This document shows positions 42,704-50,344 of a stretch of 64,000 nucleotides of DNA, piece by piece. Source of the DNA: an uncultured Lachnospiraceae bacterium (lineage in GTDB: Bacteria > Bacillota > Clostridia > Lachnospirales > Lachnospiraceae); the NCBI GenBank assembly GCA_946628415.1, contig CAMOWK010000009.1, forward strand, positions 34,665 to 98,664, read 5' to 3'. The notes beneath the pieces are model-generated. The model saw nothing but the letters and a program-made list of their open reading frames with translations, did not search any database and was not told where the DNA came from. The position numbers and the translations under genes are program-made. Position 1 is the stretch's first letter; every line of letters begins with the position of its first letter.

Positions 42704-45503
42704 TTCTGTAGCTGTCAACCCAGTCCTCCGGATCCGGCATATCTTCTTTTCCGGCATATGTACCGTCATCTCTTAGTTCAAGACCTATCTTCTGTCTCCA
42801 TTTTGAATCGGTAAGTCTGTCCGAAAGAGGCTGTTCAAACTGGTAAAATGAATATACGCTTCCCCATGCAGCTTTCTTTACGCCATCAACCTCAATCAGT
42901 ACTACTATAGTTTCAACGTATCCCGTTGCAAGTTCAAGGCATGAGCCGTTAGGGTCTGTAGCAACATCAGCAACTATTGCAGCCGGAAACTCCTGCGTGG
43001 TAAAACGTTCAGTTTCAGCATCCTCTTTATTTACCTCATACCAGAAATGCTCGATCTGTCCACCATAGGTTCTGATGAAATCAAATTCTTCATCCGTAGG
43101 AAGTTCATTCCTGAGTTCCTTTTCAGCTATAGTCTGCATCGTTCCTGTTATCTGGGCAAGAATGGCAAGATTTGCCTTATCTTCATCAGAGAGAACTCCA
43201 TAATGCTGAAGACCTTCTGACGTTGCATTTACAAGACCTGTAAGTCTGGCATAAACTTCCGCTTCAGGTTCAACATAGCCCCTGTCATCTCTTTCAGGGA
43301 TTTCACCTCCACCCATCTCTGCCATCATCTGCTTTGAATAAAGAATCGTGTCATGCTTAAGCTCTGTATAGCTTCCAAGGAAGGATGTAAGGTTCTTCTT
43401 TCTCCATTCTTCAGACTGCATAAAACTCGGATAGCCTTCACCCTTTACCTCGAGAGTCGGTCTGAGAGTATTGAGCCACTGTGAATAAAGGCTTGCATTC
43501 CATGTTGATTCAGGAGCCTCTTTAACCATATCTCTAAGTTTCTGCATATTCTCCGAATAATTCTTAAATTCCGGATATCCTCTGTCTTCAAGAATCTTTA
43601 ATGCCGTATCTGAACCAAGAGCTGCGGGAACATCAAGTGCGTCAGGAAGCATTCTCTTTCCGCCGCTTCCATTTTCTCCGGTCTTGCTGAAGCAAAGGTT
43701 CTGGAATATGGTAGCATCGATGGAGAATCTCTGTCCCATAAACCTGTAGCCTATGATCTTGTCCTGCTTCTCTTCTTCTGTATCCGATTCAAGTACCACA
43801 ACCGAATTAATCTGTGGTGGTTCAAGCTGTCCGGTAAGAGAGTGAAATGTATTCCATGCATCTTCATTTCCGGGAAGCTTATCTATACTTACATCATCAC
43901 CGTAAGCAGCTTTAATAACAGGCATATATTCATAGTAACCACTGTCATCCGAAGCGCCTGCAAAGAATGATGTTACTGTATATATCTCCTCCCAGAGAGG
44001 AAGAGTCTCACTATCAAGCGCAAGTGTCATAAGGAGCGCACATCTGTCCAGCTCTTCCTGCTTACGTGCGAAATTCTGTCTTCCATACCACATCATCGCC
44101 TTGAAGTATTTCTTCAGATTCTCATCAGTGTCATAATATCCTCTCGGAATATACTGACTGTAATCTTCAAAGTTCTCAGGTATATCTGCGAATAATGATG
44201 AATTATCTACTCCATTTGCCGCTTCAATCTTTGCAAGCTCTGCATTTGCCACATCCGCTGCCGCAGCAGGAATCTCGGAATCAGGATTTATAAGATGATT
44301 ACCTACCGCGAAGAACTCAAGATTCCTTAATGCCGCCGATTCCCATTCGGTTCCTTTGAGAGCATTATACTGCTCTTCTGACTTATCCTGCATAAGTCGG
44401 CTCAGCTCACCAAGATCATTGACAAGATAATTCTTCTCTGTATTTTTCATCACATGAGCAAAGTAAAGATGATATGTATGCATTATCGAATCAACTGTAA
44501 GGAAGTTAGGAGTATAGTTGTAACGATTATTCTCATATATAGGGAAGAACTCCTCTCCTCTGCCCCCTGTGACAATAAACTGATTCTTTACAAGCTTCTG
44601 CTTCCATTCGTCAGGCCAGTACTCAATCATGTCACTGTTATCGAGCTCACTGATAGTATCTGTTCTCATTGCCGGAGCGCTTGCTTTGATCGGTTCATAT
44701 GTTACCATCATAAAGTCATTAATAATAGATGGTCTTGCCATTGAATCAAGTGTAAAGTCCTTCATATCAACGTCATCGTCATTTTCATCGTCGTCCTTCT
44801 TAACCTGATCCTCCGGAATTATATTTCCGTCCTCGTCAACGTAATCACCATCTTCATTGGTGCTTGCTTCGATCTTATCATTTTTTGCGAAGTCAAAACC
44901 TTTCTTTTTACCAAAGGTCTTAACTGCAACTATTCCTACAATTACCGCAAGAATAACTGCGGCTGCTGCAGCAATGATAATAGCTATCTTTGTTTTCTTA
45001 TCCATGCCACTTCCTTTTGGATTCTTTCCGCCAGACGCACCACGGCCTGTTCCCTGCTGCGGTCTCGGCTGTGACTGCTGACGCGGTCTTTGTGACTGTC
45101 CGGTCGGGTGCTGATTATACTGCTGTCCCTGACTTTGCTGTGCCGTCTGATGACTGTTCTGCGCACCGCCGTACTGCTGCTGATTCTGCGGCTGAATATT
45201 CTTCGACGCCTGTTGACTGTTCTGCGCACCGCCGTACTGCTGCTGATTCTGCTTCAAATCTGCAGTTAATGCACCTCCGTTTCCGAATGCACTGTCCGGT
45301 CCTATAGGTGTTTCTTCTTCACTTGACGCAGCAAGAATGCTGTCAGCGTCCGGTCCGAACGCCGAATCACCGTCAGGTATATCGGTTTTATTATTATCCG
45401 TAAAAGCCGAATCCTGCCCTACAGGTACCTGAATCTTTGCCCCGCAGACCGGACAGTAAGCCGATTCGTCTTCTATATTGCTTCCGCACACTGAACAAAA
45501 CAT
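42690..45503 (-). CDS. zinc-ribbon, Q-rich, single-TM protein with DUF3160-like outer domain
   Basis: A 937-residue protein. Residues 1-25 form a zinc ribbon (FCSVCG and YCPVCGAK). A low-complexity Gln/Ser/Pro linker follows with a duplicated NQQQYGGAQNS, then a TM helix (IAIIIAAAAAVILAVIVGIVAV, given as one hydrophobic stretch near residue 175), an Asp/Glu-rich spacer and an outer domain of about 660 residues. Segments such as FLTVDSIMHTYHLYFAHVM and LMTLALDSETLPLWEEIYTVT are typical of DUF3160 as I recall it. Function unknown. ATG follows AGGAGGT. It starts 10 bp after the radical SAM gene. Same head plan as the protein at 2136-3785. Confidence 0.8.
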   Translation of the reverse strand: MFCSVCGSNIEDESAYCPVCGAKIQVPVGQDSAFTDNNKTDIPDGDSAFGPDADSILAASSEEETPIGPDSAFGNGGALTADLKQNQQQYGGAQNSQQASKNIQPQNQQQYGGAQNSHQTAQQSQGQQYNQHPTGQSQRPRQQSQPRPQQGTGRGASGGKNPKGSGMDKKTKIAIIIAAAAAVILAVIVGIVAVKTFGKKKGFDFAKNDKIEASTNEDGDYVDEDGNIIPEDQVKKDDDENDDDVDMKDFTLDSMARPSIINDFMMVTYEPIKASAPAMRTDTISELDNSDMIEYWPDEWKQKLVKNQFIVTGGRGEEFFPIYENNRYNYTPNFLTVDSIMHTYHLYFAHVMKNTEKNYLVNDLGELSRLMQDKSEEQYNALKGTEWESAALRNLEFFAVGNHLINPDSEIPAAAADVANAELAKIEAANGVDNSSLFADIPENFEDYSQYIPRGYYDTDENLKKYFKAMMWYGRQNFARKQEELDRCALLMTLALDSETLPLWEEIYTVTSFFAGASDDSGYYEYMPVIKAAYGDDVSIDKLPGNEDAWNTFHSLTGQLEPPQINSVVVLESDTEEEKQDKIIGYRFMGQRFSIDATIFQNLCFSKTGENGSGGKRMLPDALDVPAALGSDTALKILEDRGYPEFKNYSENMQKLRDMVKEAPESTWNASLYSQWLNTLRPTLEVKGEGYPSFMQSEEWRKKNLTSFLGSYTELKHDTILYSKQMMAEMGGGEIPERDDRGYVEPEAEVYARLTGLVNATSEGLQHYGVLSDEDKANLAILAQITGTMQTIAEKELRNELPTDEEFDFIRTYGGQIEHFWYEVNKEDAETERFTTQEFPAAIVADVATDPNGSCLELATGYVETIVVLIEVDGVKKAAWGSVYSFYQFEQPLSDRLTDSKWRQKIGLELRDDGTYAGKEDMPDPEDWVDSYRSEYE

Positions 45504-45513
45504 ATTTTACCTC

Positions 45514-46584
45514 CTAAAATAGTTCCCCTTTAAAACAAACCTTTTGATAGTCTTGTTCAAAGTCCCAGCTGTGATAAGAGCCGCCCCTGCACCAGTTCTT
45601 TTCAGGACATGAAATGCATTTTTCATTCAGCTCACAAAGCCTTGTTCTAAAGATCTTAAATTCATTTCTCCATATATCCGTGAAGCTTCTGTCTTTAATA
45701 TTCCCTTGAACAGTCCTCTTATTTCTTGGAATATCAAGACATGCTCCAACATCACCGTTTACCAATATACCGGCTACATAAATCCCGGCGTTACACAGAA
45801 AATACCAGTCTCTTACCTCTGCCTCGTATTCCTTTCCGAGGAAATGACAGCATGAATACTCGACCGGAAGCTTCTTTTCTCTCTTCTCTTTTATGAAAGA
45901 AAAAAGTCTTCTGTTATCATCCGCTGTAAGGAGCATTTCCGGATGCTCCATGGCTCTGCCTATCGGTTCGATTCCTGTAAGCCGCCATTCATTTATATCT
46001 ATCTTATCAAATGTATCGAATAAGCTGTCCAGTTCTGAAATATTCTCATGATTCACAACCGTTGTAACCATGACAGAACCGAATCCGCCCACTTCTATGA
46101 GATTCTCGATTCCTCGCATAGCCTTATCATAACCGCCCGGGAAATTTCTGTATCTGTCGTGAGTTTCCCTTACTCCGTCTATGCTTATGGAAATGCCTCG
46201 CATTCCGGTATCACGGAGTTTTTCCGCCACTTCCTTTGTGATAAGCGTGGCATTGCTTGTCATGCCCCATCTCATACCAAGGCTGTTTATGTACTCAGTC
46301 AGTTTAAAAAAGTCCTTATACATAAGAGGTTCGCCGCCGGTAAGGGCAATATATACGTCACTTCCAAAGTTCTCTTTCACTTCATCAAGCACACGCATGT
46401 ATTCGGAAACCGGAAGTCCGTCGGGCATGTTGGGTGAACATCCGCTGCCACAGTGAAAACAGTTCTCATTACATTTAAGTGTAAGCTCGAAAAAAAGCTC
46501 TCTGAGCTCAGGATTTCTGCACAGCTCTCTCTGATGTTCCGCAAGTATATTAAGATTCTTTGTCTTTATCTCATCTTTTGTCAT
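45514..46584 (-). CDS. radical SAM/SPASM enzyme next to a VYGPP lipoprotein
   Basis: A 356-residue radical SAM protein. The SAM-cluster motif is CNENCFHC (Cys38, 42, 45), with ALTGGEP and SISIDGVRETHDRYRN downstream. The C-terminal SPASM domain contains CNAGIYVAG, GDVGACLDIP, NIKDRSFTDIW, and a final CELNEKCISCPEKNWCRGG cluster that should hold auxiliary Fe-S. SPASM enzymes mostly modify ribosomal peptides or proteins. The gene begins 2 bp after the stop of a 95-residue lipoprotein gene with two VYGPP motifs, its likely substrate. The ribosome binding site is poor, so translation probably depends on coupling to that gene. No leader-peptide-binding RRE domain was recognised. Confidence 0.88.
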   Translation of the reverse strand: MTKDEIKTKNLNILAEHQRELCRNPELRELFFELTLKCNENCFHCGSGCSPNMPDGLPVSEYMRVLDEVKENFGSDVYIALTGGEPLMYKDFFKLTEYINSLGMRWGMTSNATLITKEVAEKLRDTGMRGISISIDGVRETHDRYRNFPGGYDKAMRGIENLIEVGGFGSVMVTTVVNHENISELDSLFDTFDKIDINEWRLTGIEPIGRAMEHPEMLLTADDNRRLFSFIKEKREKKLPVEYSCCHFLGKEYEAEVRDWYFLCNAGIYVAGILVNGDVGACLDIPRNKRTVQGNIKDRSFTDIWRNEFKIFRTRLCELNEKCISCPEKNWCRGGSYHSWDFEQDYQKVCFKGELF

Positions 46585-46586
46585 AA

Positions 46587-46874
46587 TTATAAATCTTCCG
46601 GAGGGCCGTAAACTACCGCAGGTTCATTATCATCAACGTTTACCTTAGGTGCCTCTGTAGTAATCTTCTCTGTAGTCTTTTCTTCTGTAGTTATTTCTTC
46701 TGTAGTTTTTTCTTCCGTATAGTCATTTCCGGTATTTTCTTCAATGACTACGTCATCCATCGGAGGTCCGTAAACATCAGGTTCTTCGTTATCTCTTGTC
46801 TCGCAGCCTGCTGTACCAAACAGTGTCGTTGCCGCAAGCCCTATGAGAAGCGCTTTTTTTGGATTTATCTTCAT
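46587..46874 (-). CDS. small lipoprotein with paired VYGPP motifs, candidate rSAM substrate
   Basis: A 95-residue precursor: basic start, hydrophobic segment (ALLIGLAATTLFG) and lipobox-like TAGC with Cys24, so the mature chain would be about 72 residues. PDVYGPPMDD (Tyr35) and AVVYGPPEDL (Tyr89) flank a low-complexity Thr/Glu linker of TTEE-type repeats (about 53-75). There is no Cys after the lipobox. The 2-bp gap to the radical SAM/SPASM gene suggests the VYGPP tyrosine or proline positions are modified before export. Similar small rSAM-associated lipoproteins with Y-G-x-P motifs exist in Bacteroidetes to my recollection. ATG follows GAGGATGAAG. Substrate status is inference. Confidence 0.75.
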   Translation of the reverse strand: MKINPKKALLIGLAATTLFGTAGCETRDNEEPDVYGPPMDDVVIEENTGNDYTEEKTTEEITTEEKTTEKITTEAPKVNVDDNEPAVVYGPPEDL

Positions 46875-46913
46875 ATCTTCATCCTCATTTTTTATACGAT
46901 CAACAATCTCTTT

Positions 46914-47684
46914 TTACATTCCATGGCAATCTCTCAGTATTCCTGCGCATGTTACCATCATTATAATTATAAAAATCAGACAAACTGCCAGAATACTCAG
47001 ATATATCCACATTATTATTTTACCGAAAGTACTCTGTCTGTACTTAACTCTTACTACTATCATAAGAACCCATGCCGCCAACTGACCGAGTGACATTATC
47101 GTACTAAGTGCAGATGCCAGAAAACCAACAGAAGAACTGCCGCTGTCCAGCTGACCTGCAAGCGGAAGACCACTGAGAAGCGGAATTCCGAAGAATAAAC
47201 AAAGTGAAATTATGCAAAGAATATTCGCTTTCCTTCTGTCTTCCTCTGTGAAAGCATCCTCTATCTTGCGCGGCGGCACACCATATCCGGCCTGTACGCC
47301 TTGAACTCCGTACCCATTCTGCATGCCCTGTGCTCCGTACCCAGCCTGTGCGCCCTGCACTCCTGCTACATTTTGATTCGGAATATACTGGTTCTGGTTT
47401 GGAATATACTGATTCTGGTTCGCTATATTCTGATTCTGGGGCTGGGCTCCATATCCGTTCTGCACGCCCTGTGCTCCTGCTACATTCTGATTCGGAATAT
47501 ACTGGTTCTGGTTTGGTATATACTGATTCTGATTCGGAATATACTGGTTCTGGTTCGCTATATTCTGATTCTGGGGCTGGGCTCCGTACCCATTCTGCAC
47601 GCCCTGTGCCGGATTTATATATGCATCTCCCGCCTCAGGTTTATAGTTATAATCGTATAGATTATTATCATTTCCTTCTTTCAT
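46914..47684 (-). CDS. Asn/Gln-rich repeat protein with C-terminal membrane domain
   Basis: A 256-residue protein of unrecognised function. Residues 1-145 are low complexity: NQNQYIP 7-mers, and a larger duplicated block AQGVQNGYGAQPQNQN, ending in QAGYGVPPRK. Residues 155-250 contain about three hydrophobic segments (ILCIISLCLFFGIPLLSGL, LGQLAAWVLMIVV, IYLSILAVCLIFIIIMM). It resembles DUF4190-like membrane proteins with disordered Q-rich heads. It is first in the run leading to the VYGPP lipoprotein (39-bp gap). The YGVPP in its head is similar to the lipoprotein motif, possibly by chance. ATG follows AATGAGGAT. Confidence 0.72.
   Translation of the reverse strand: MKEGNDNNLYDYNYKPEAGDAYINPAQGVQNGYGAQPQNQNIANQNQYIPNQNQYIPNQNQYIPNQNVAGAQGVQNGYGAQPQNQNIANQNQYIPNQNQYIPNQNVAGVQGAQAGYGAQGMQNGYGVQGVQAGYGVPPRKIEDAFTEEDRRKANILCIISLCLFFGIPLLSGLPLAGQLDSGSSSVGFLASALSTIMSLGQLAAWVLMIVVRVKYRQSTFGKIIMWIYLSILAVCLIFIIIMMVTCAGILRDCHGM
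47372..47600. repeat. 21-bp tandem repeats within a larger duplication
   Basis: Repeats of a 21-bp unit coding NQNQYIP (plus strand GGAATATACTGGTTCTGGTT), in two blocks, inside a longer duplicated segment of the Asn/Gln-rich membrane protein gene. Near-identity at DNA level suggests recent expansion and possible copy-number variation. Confidence 0.8.
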
Positions 47685-47807
47685 AACAGATCCTCATTAA
47701 TATTAAATTTTAACCTCTTGATCAGCTGATTCTATAGCTCCGCTGCCTTTTAGACATATATGGACATAATATCATTTTTATTTCAATAATACAACAAAAG
47801 CAAAACT

Positions 47808-48497
47808 CTATGAAAATTCATCCCAAGTTCCCGAATCTTTATATTCTGCATGAGTTGCGCGCCCCATCTTCCTTAGCACATATGCTATCACTACAGCCAC
47901 TATTCCTATCACAAGTATCATTATCTGATTTTCCGAAATAACCTTTCCGACATGTGCTTCTCTAAGGAAATCGAGTCCTCCCTTTGCAATGACTGATAGA
48001 ATCATTACAAGAACCGATACAAGAAATGCATTTTCAGTCTTTACATAGATTACATATCCCAATATAAAAATTGCTATAAATGAAACGACTTCGTAGATCT
48101 GAACCGGTATGTAAGGAGTCTCCTCCCTGCCATAATATATTATCCTTGGAAAATGACTCGTTACACGTCCGTTGCAGCAGCCGGTAACCGTACACGCTAT
48201 CTTTGAAATGCCGTACATAAGAGCCGCTGCAAGTATCCATGCCATGTAGCTTTCTTCTTCCTTATCCCTGTGAAGAAACACTGATATGGTGGCTCCCAGT
48301 ACCACGCCAAATGCACCGCCCGCTCCGACAAATGCTATATGCGGAAATCCGTTCTGAATGATTGAAAGCGTAAATGAACATACAAAAATACATACAAAAA
48401 CAAGGAGAGCCGTATAGATGATCGTTTGCTTTTTCACGCCGGCCCTCCTCATAATAAGACATGCCGCAATAACCCCGATAAAAATCGAGGCTACCAC
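47808..48497 (-). CDS. Lgt-like (prolipoprotein diacylglyceryl transferase family) membrane protein
   Basis: A multi-pass protein of about 229 residues with six to seven hydrophobic segments. KIACTVTGCCNGR and TPYIPVQIYEVVSF resemble the Lgt blocks R-x-GCF-x-NGCCYGR and HPTQLYE, but the usual H and Arg residues are replaced, so it may be a divergent paralog with changed activity. The start is unclear: GTG at 48497 is the nearest legal start, but hydrophobic in-frame sequence typical of the Lgt N-terminus (KLNINLYSPVVVASIF) continues upstream to the ANTAR gene stop, with GGAGG near 48555. A nonstandard start codon is possible. Last gene of the glutamine-cluster run. Confidence 0.72.
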   Translation of the reverse strand: MVASIFIGVIAACLIMRRAGVKKQTIIYTALLVFVCIFVCSFTLSIIQNGFPHIAFVGAGGAFGVVLGATISVFLHRDKEEESYMAWILAAALMYGISKIACTVTGCCNGRVTSHFPRIIYYGREETPYIPVQIYEVVSFIAIFILGYVIYVKTENAFLVSVLVMILSVIAKGGLDFLREAHVGKVISENQIMILVIGIVAVVIAYVLRKMGRATHAEYKDSGTWDEFS

Positions 48498-48541
48498 GAC
48501 AGGTGAATACAGATTAATATTCAGTTTTGGAATTACTATTT

Positions 48542-49132
48542 CTATTCTTCCAGATCCTCCAGAATGATTGTTGCCGCCTTACGTTTTGTAAGTCCGTTAT
48601 CCATGGCGTATTTGCCGATGTATCTGTGTGCCTCATCCTCAGACATCTTCCGGATATCGATAAGGCGCCACTTTGCTTTATTGATTATCCTTATCTCATC
48701 TATCTTTTCTTCCTTTGCCGCAAGTTCCCTTTTCATCTGATAAAACTGATTCTGTACGGCAAAAAGATGTCTTATGACTTTTTTCATGTCATTTTTATTG
48801 ATTGGCTTTGAAATAACGATCGGGCCAAGATCTATAAGATGATCACTTACATCATTACTGATCTCAGACGGAACCGCAAGCATTATTCCCGCTGTATGAT
48901 GTTCAGCCATATCAAGGGCAAAGTTAACTCCGAGTTCGTCCGAAAGCGGTGCATTTACAAGTATTATATCATATTCCCTCTCAAGCATCGCTCTTCTTGC
49001 GGTAGAAGCACTTTTCTTGATCTCGATAACCGAGACCTGACCTGAAGGCAGCATATTCTTTGCAACTATATTAAATTGTTCACTGCCTGATACTAAAAGT
49101 ATAGCAAGCCGTCTTCTATCTTCTCTTGCCAT
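48542..49132 (-). CDS. ANTAR-domain regulator with pseudo-receiver
   Basis: A 196-residue protein. The N-terminal half is receiver-like (ILLVSGSEQFN, YDIILVNAPLSDELG) but the acidic pair and the phosphoacceptor Asp are absent (Asn in VNAPL), so it should not be phosphorylated. The C-terminal ANTAR helices (KWRLIDIRKMSEDEAHRYIGKYAMDNG and LTKRKAATIIL, in two parts) bind RNA hairpins and prevent termination in known members. GlnA-linked ANTAR proteins of this kind are common in Clostridia. It follows glnA by 18 bp. Likely target: terminators controlling nitrogen genes, possibly the one upstream of gltB; that link is inference. Confidence 0.88.
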   Translation of the reverse strand: MAREDRRRLAILLVSGSEQFNIVAKNMLPSGQVSVIEIKKSASTARRAMLEREYDIILVNAPLSDELGVNFALDMAEHHTAGIMLAVPSEISNDVSDHLIDLGPIVISKPINKNDMKKVIRHLFAVQNQFYQMKRELAAKEEKIDEIRIINKAKWRLIDIRKMSEDEAHRYIGKYAMDNGLTKRKAATIILEDLEE

Positions 49133-49150
49133 TCGTTTGCTTCCAAATAA

Positions 49151-50326
49151 TTAAACCCTGCTGTATATATCTATAATTTCCTTCGGTACGATGCTTTTTA
49201 TGAATTCACTCTCCATAGCTATCTCACTTGCCTCCTTGAGAGATCTCGGAAGAAGTTTTCCATTCGGATCCATTTCTTCAGGAAGCTCTAAATCATTTTT
49301 AATTCCGTAAAGTCCGGCATGGATGAGCAGGGCGTAAGTAAGATACGGGTTACTCAGTGCATCCGGAGAACGAAGTTCAACCCTTACCTTATCCTTATAA
49401 TTGGAAATGTATATAAGCTCCTTATCGCCGGCACCTGACCAGTTTACTCTGTCCGGCGCAGTCGATGTTCCGAACCTTCCGTATGAATCTTCAGACGGAT
49501 TAAGGAAAAGCGTTATGTCCCTGATCTTTTCAAGTATTCCTGCTGCCGCTTTCTCACAGACGTCATTTCCCTCTTTATCCACTGCAAAAACATTAATGTG
49601 ATAACCATTTCCCGGATTATCGGAAAGAGGTACGGGAGAAAAATCTGCGTAAAGACCGTTTCTGTCAGCTATAGTCTGAACTGCCATTTTAAATGTCGTC
49701 ATCTGATCGGCTGCCTTAAGCGGTTTGCCGTAATGGAAATCAATCTCATTCTGCCCCGGTCCTCTTTCATGATGGGAACGTATGGGCTCAAGCCCCATTT
49801 TCTCGATAGTAAGGCATATCTCACGACGAATATTTTCACCTCTGTCGAGCGGTGCTATATCCATGTAACCGGCGTTGTCATAAGGAATCTTTGTCGGAAG
49901 CCCGTCATCATCCTTTTTAAAAAGATAAAACTCCGATTCCGAACCAAACTTAAATTCAACCCCTGCCTCATCAGCTTGCTTAATCGCTTTCTTAAGTATA
50001 GCTCTTGTGTCGGCTTCAAAGATATTCCCATCCGGAGTATATATATCACAGAACATTCTTATAACTCTTCCGCTGTCCGGTCTCCACGGCAGAACAGCGA
50101 GGGTTGACGGATCGGGTCTAAGATAAAGATTAGACACTTTATATCCGCAGAATCCGACTATTGACTTTGCATTTATCGGAATACCCTCGGAAAAAGCTTT
50201 ACTTATTTCGCCCGGCATTATTGATATATTCTTCTGAACGCCGAATGCGTCTCTAAATGCAAGTCTTATAAACTTCGCATCCTCTTCTTCAATGTATTCA
50301 AGTATTTCTTCAACTGTACGGTTCAT
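49151..50326 (-). CDS. glnA: glutamine synthetase type I (short form)
   Basis: A 391-residue glutamine synthetase, making glutamine from glutamate, ammonia and ATP. Visible blocks are GVQKNISIMPGEI at the N-terminus, FGSESEFYLFK (metal Glu), HHERGPGQNEIDF, NPGNGYHINVF (with the ammonia/ATP-site His), DRVNWSG, and RVELRSPDALSNPYL with the active Arg. It is shorter than the 440-470 residues common for GSI. The ATG at 50326 follows AAAGGGA. It lies 18 bp after carB and 18 bp before the ANTAR gene, in a cluster whose other enzymes mostly consume glutamine. Confidence 0.9.
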   Translation of the reverse strand: MNRTVEEILEYIEEEDAKFIRLAFRDAFGVQKNISIMPGEISKAFSEGIPINAKSIVGFCGYKVSNLYLRPDPSTLAVLPWRPDSGRVIRMFCDIYTPDGNIFEADTRAILKKAIKQADEAGVEFKFGSESEFYLFKKDDDGLPTKIPYDNAGYMDIAPLDRGENIRREICLTIEKMGLEPIRSHHERGPGQNEIDFHYGKPLKAADQMTTFKMAVQTIADRNGLYADFSPVPLSDNPGNGYHINVFAVDKEGNDVCEKAAAGILEKIRDITLFLNPSEDSYGRFGTSTAPDRVNWSGAGDKELIYISNYKDKVRVELRSPDALSNPYLTYALLIHAGLYGIKNDLELPEEMDPNGKLLPRSLKEASEIAMESEFIKSIVPKEIIDIYSRV

Positions 50327-50344
50327 AATAATCCCTTTCAAATT

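Noticed and set aside
47301..47686. Plus-strand open frames across the NQNQYIP repeats
   Set aside because: Repeat-driven shadow frames with no ribosome binding site or recognisable protein features.
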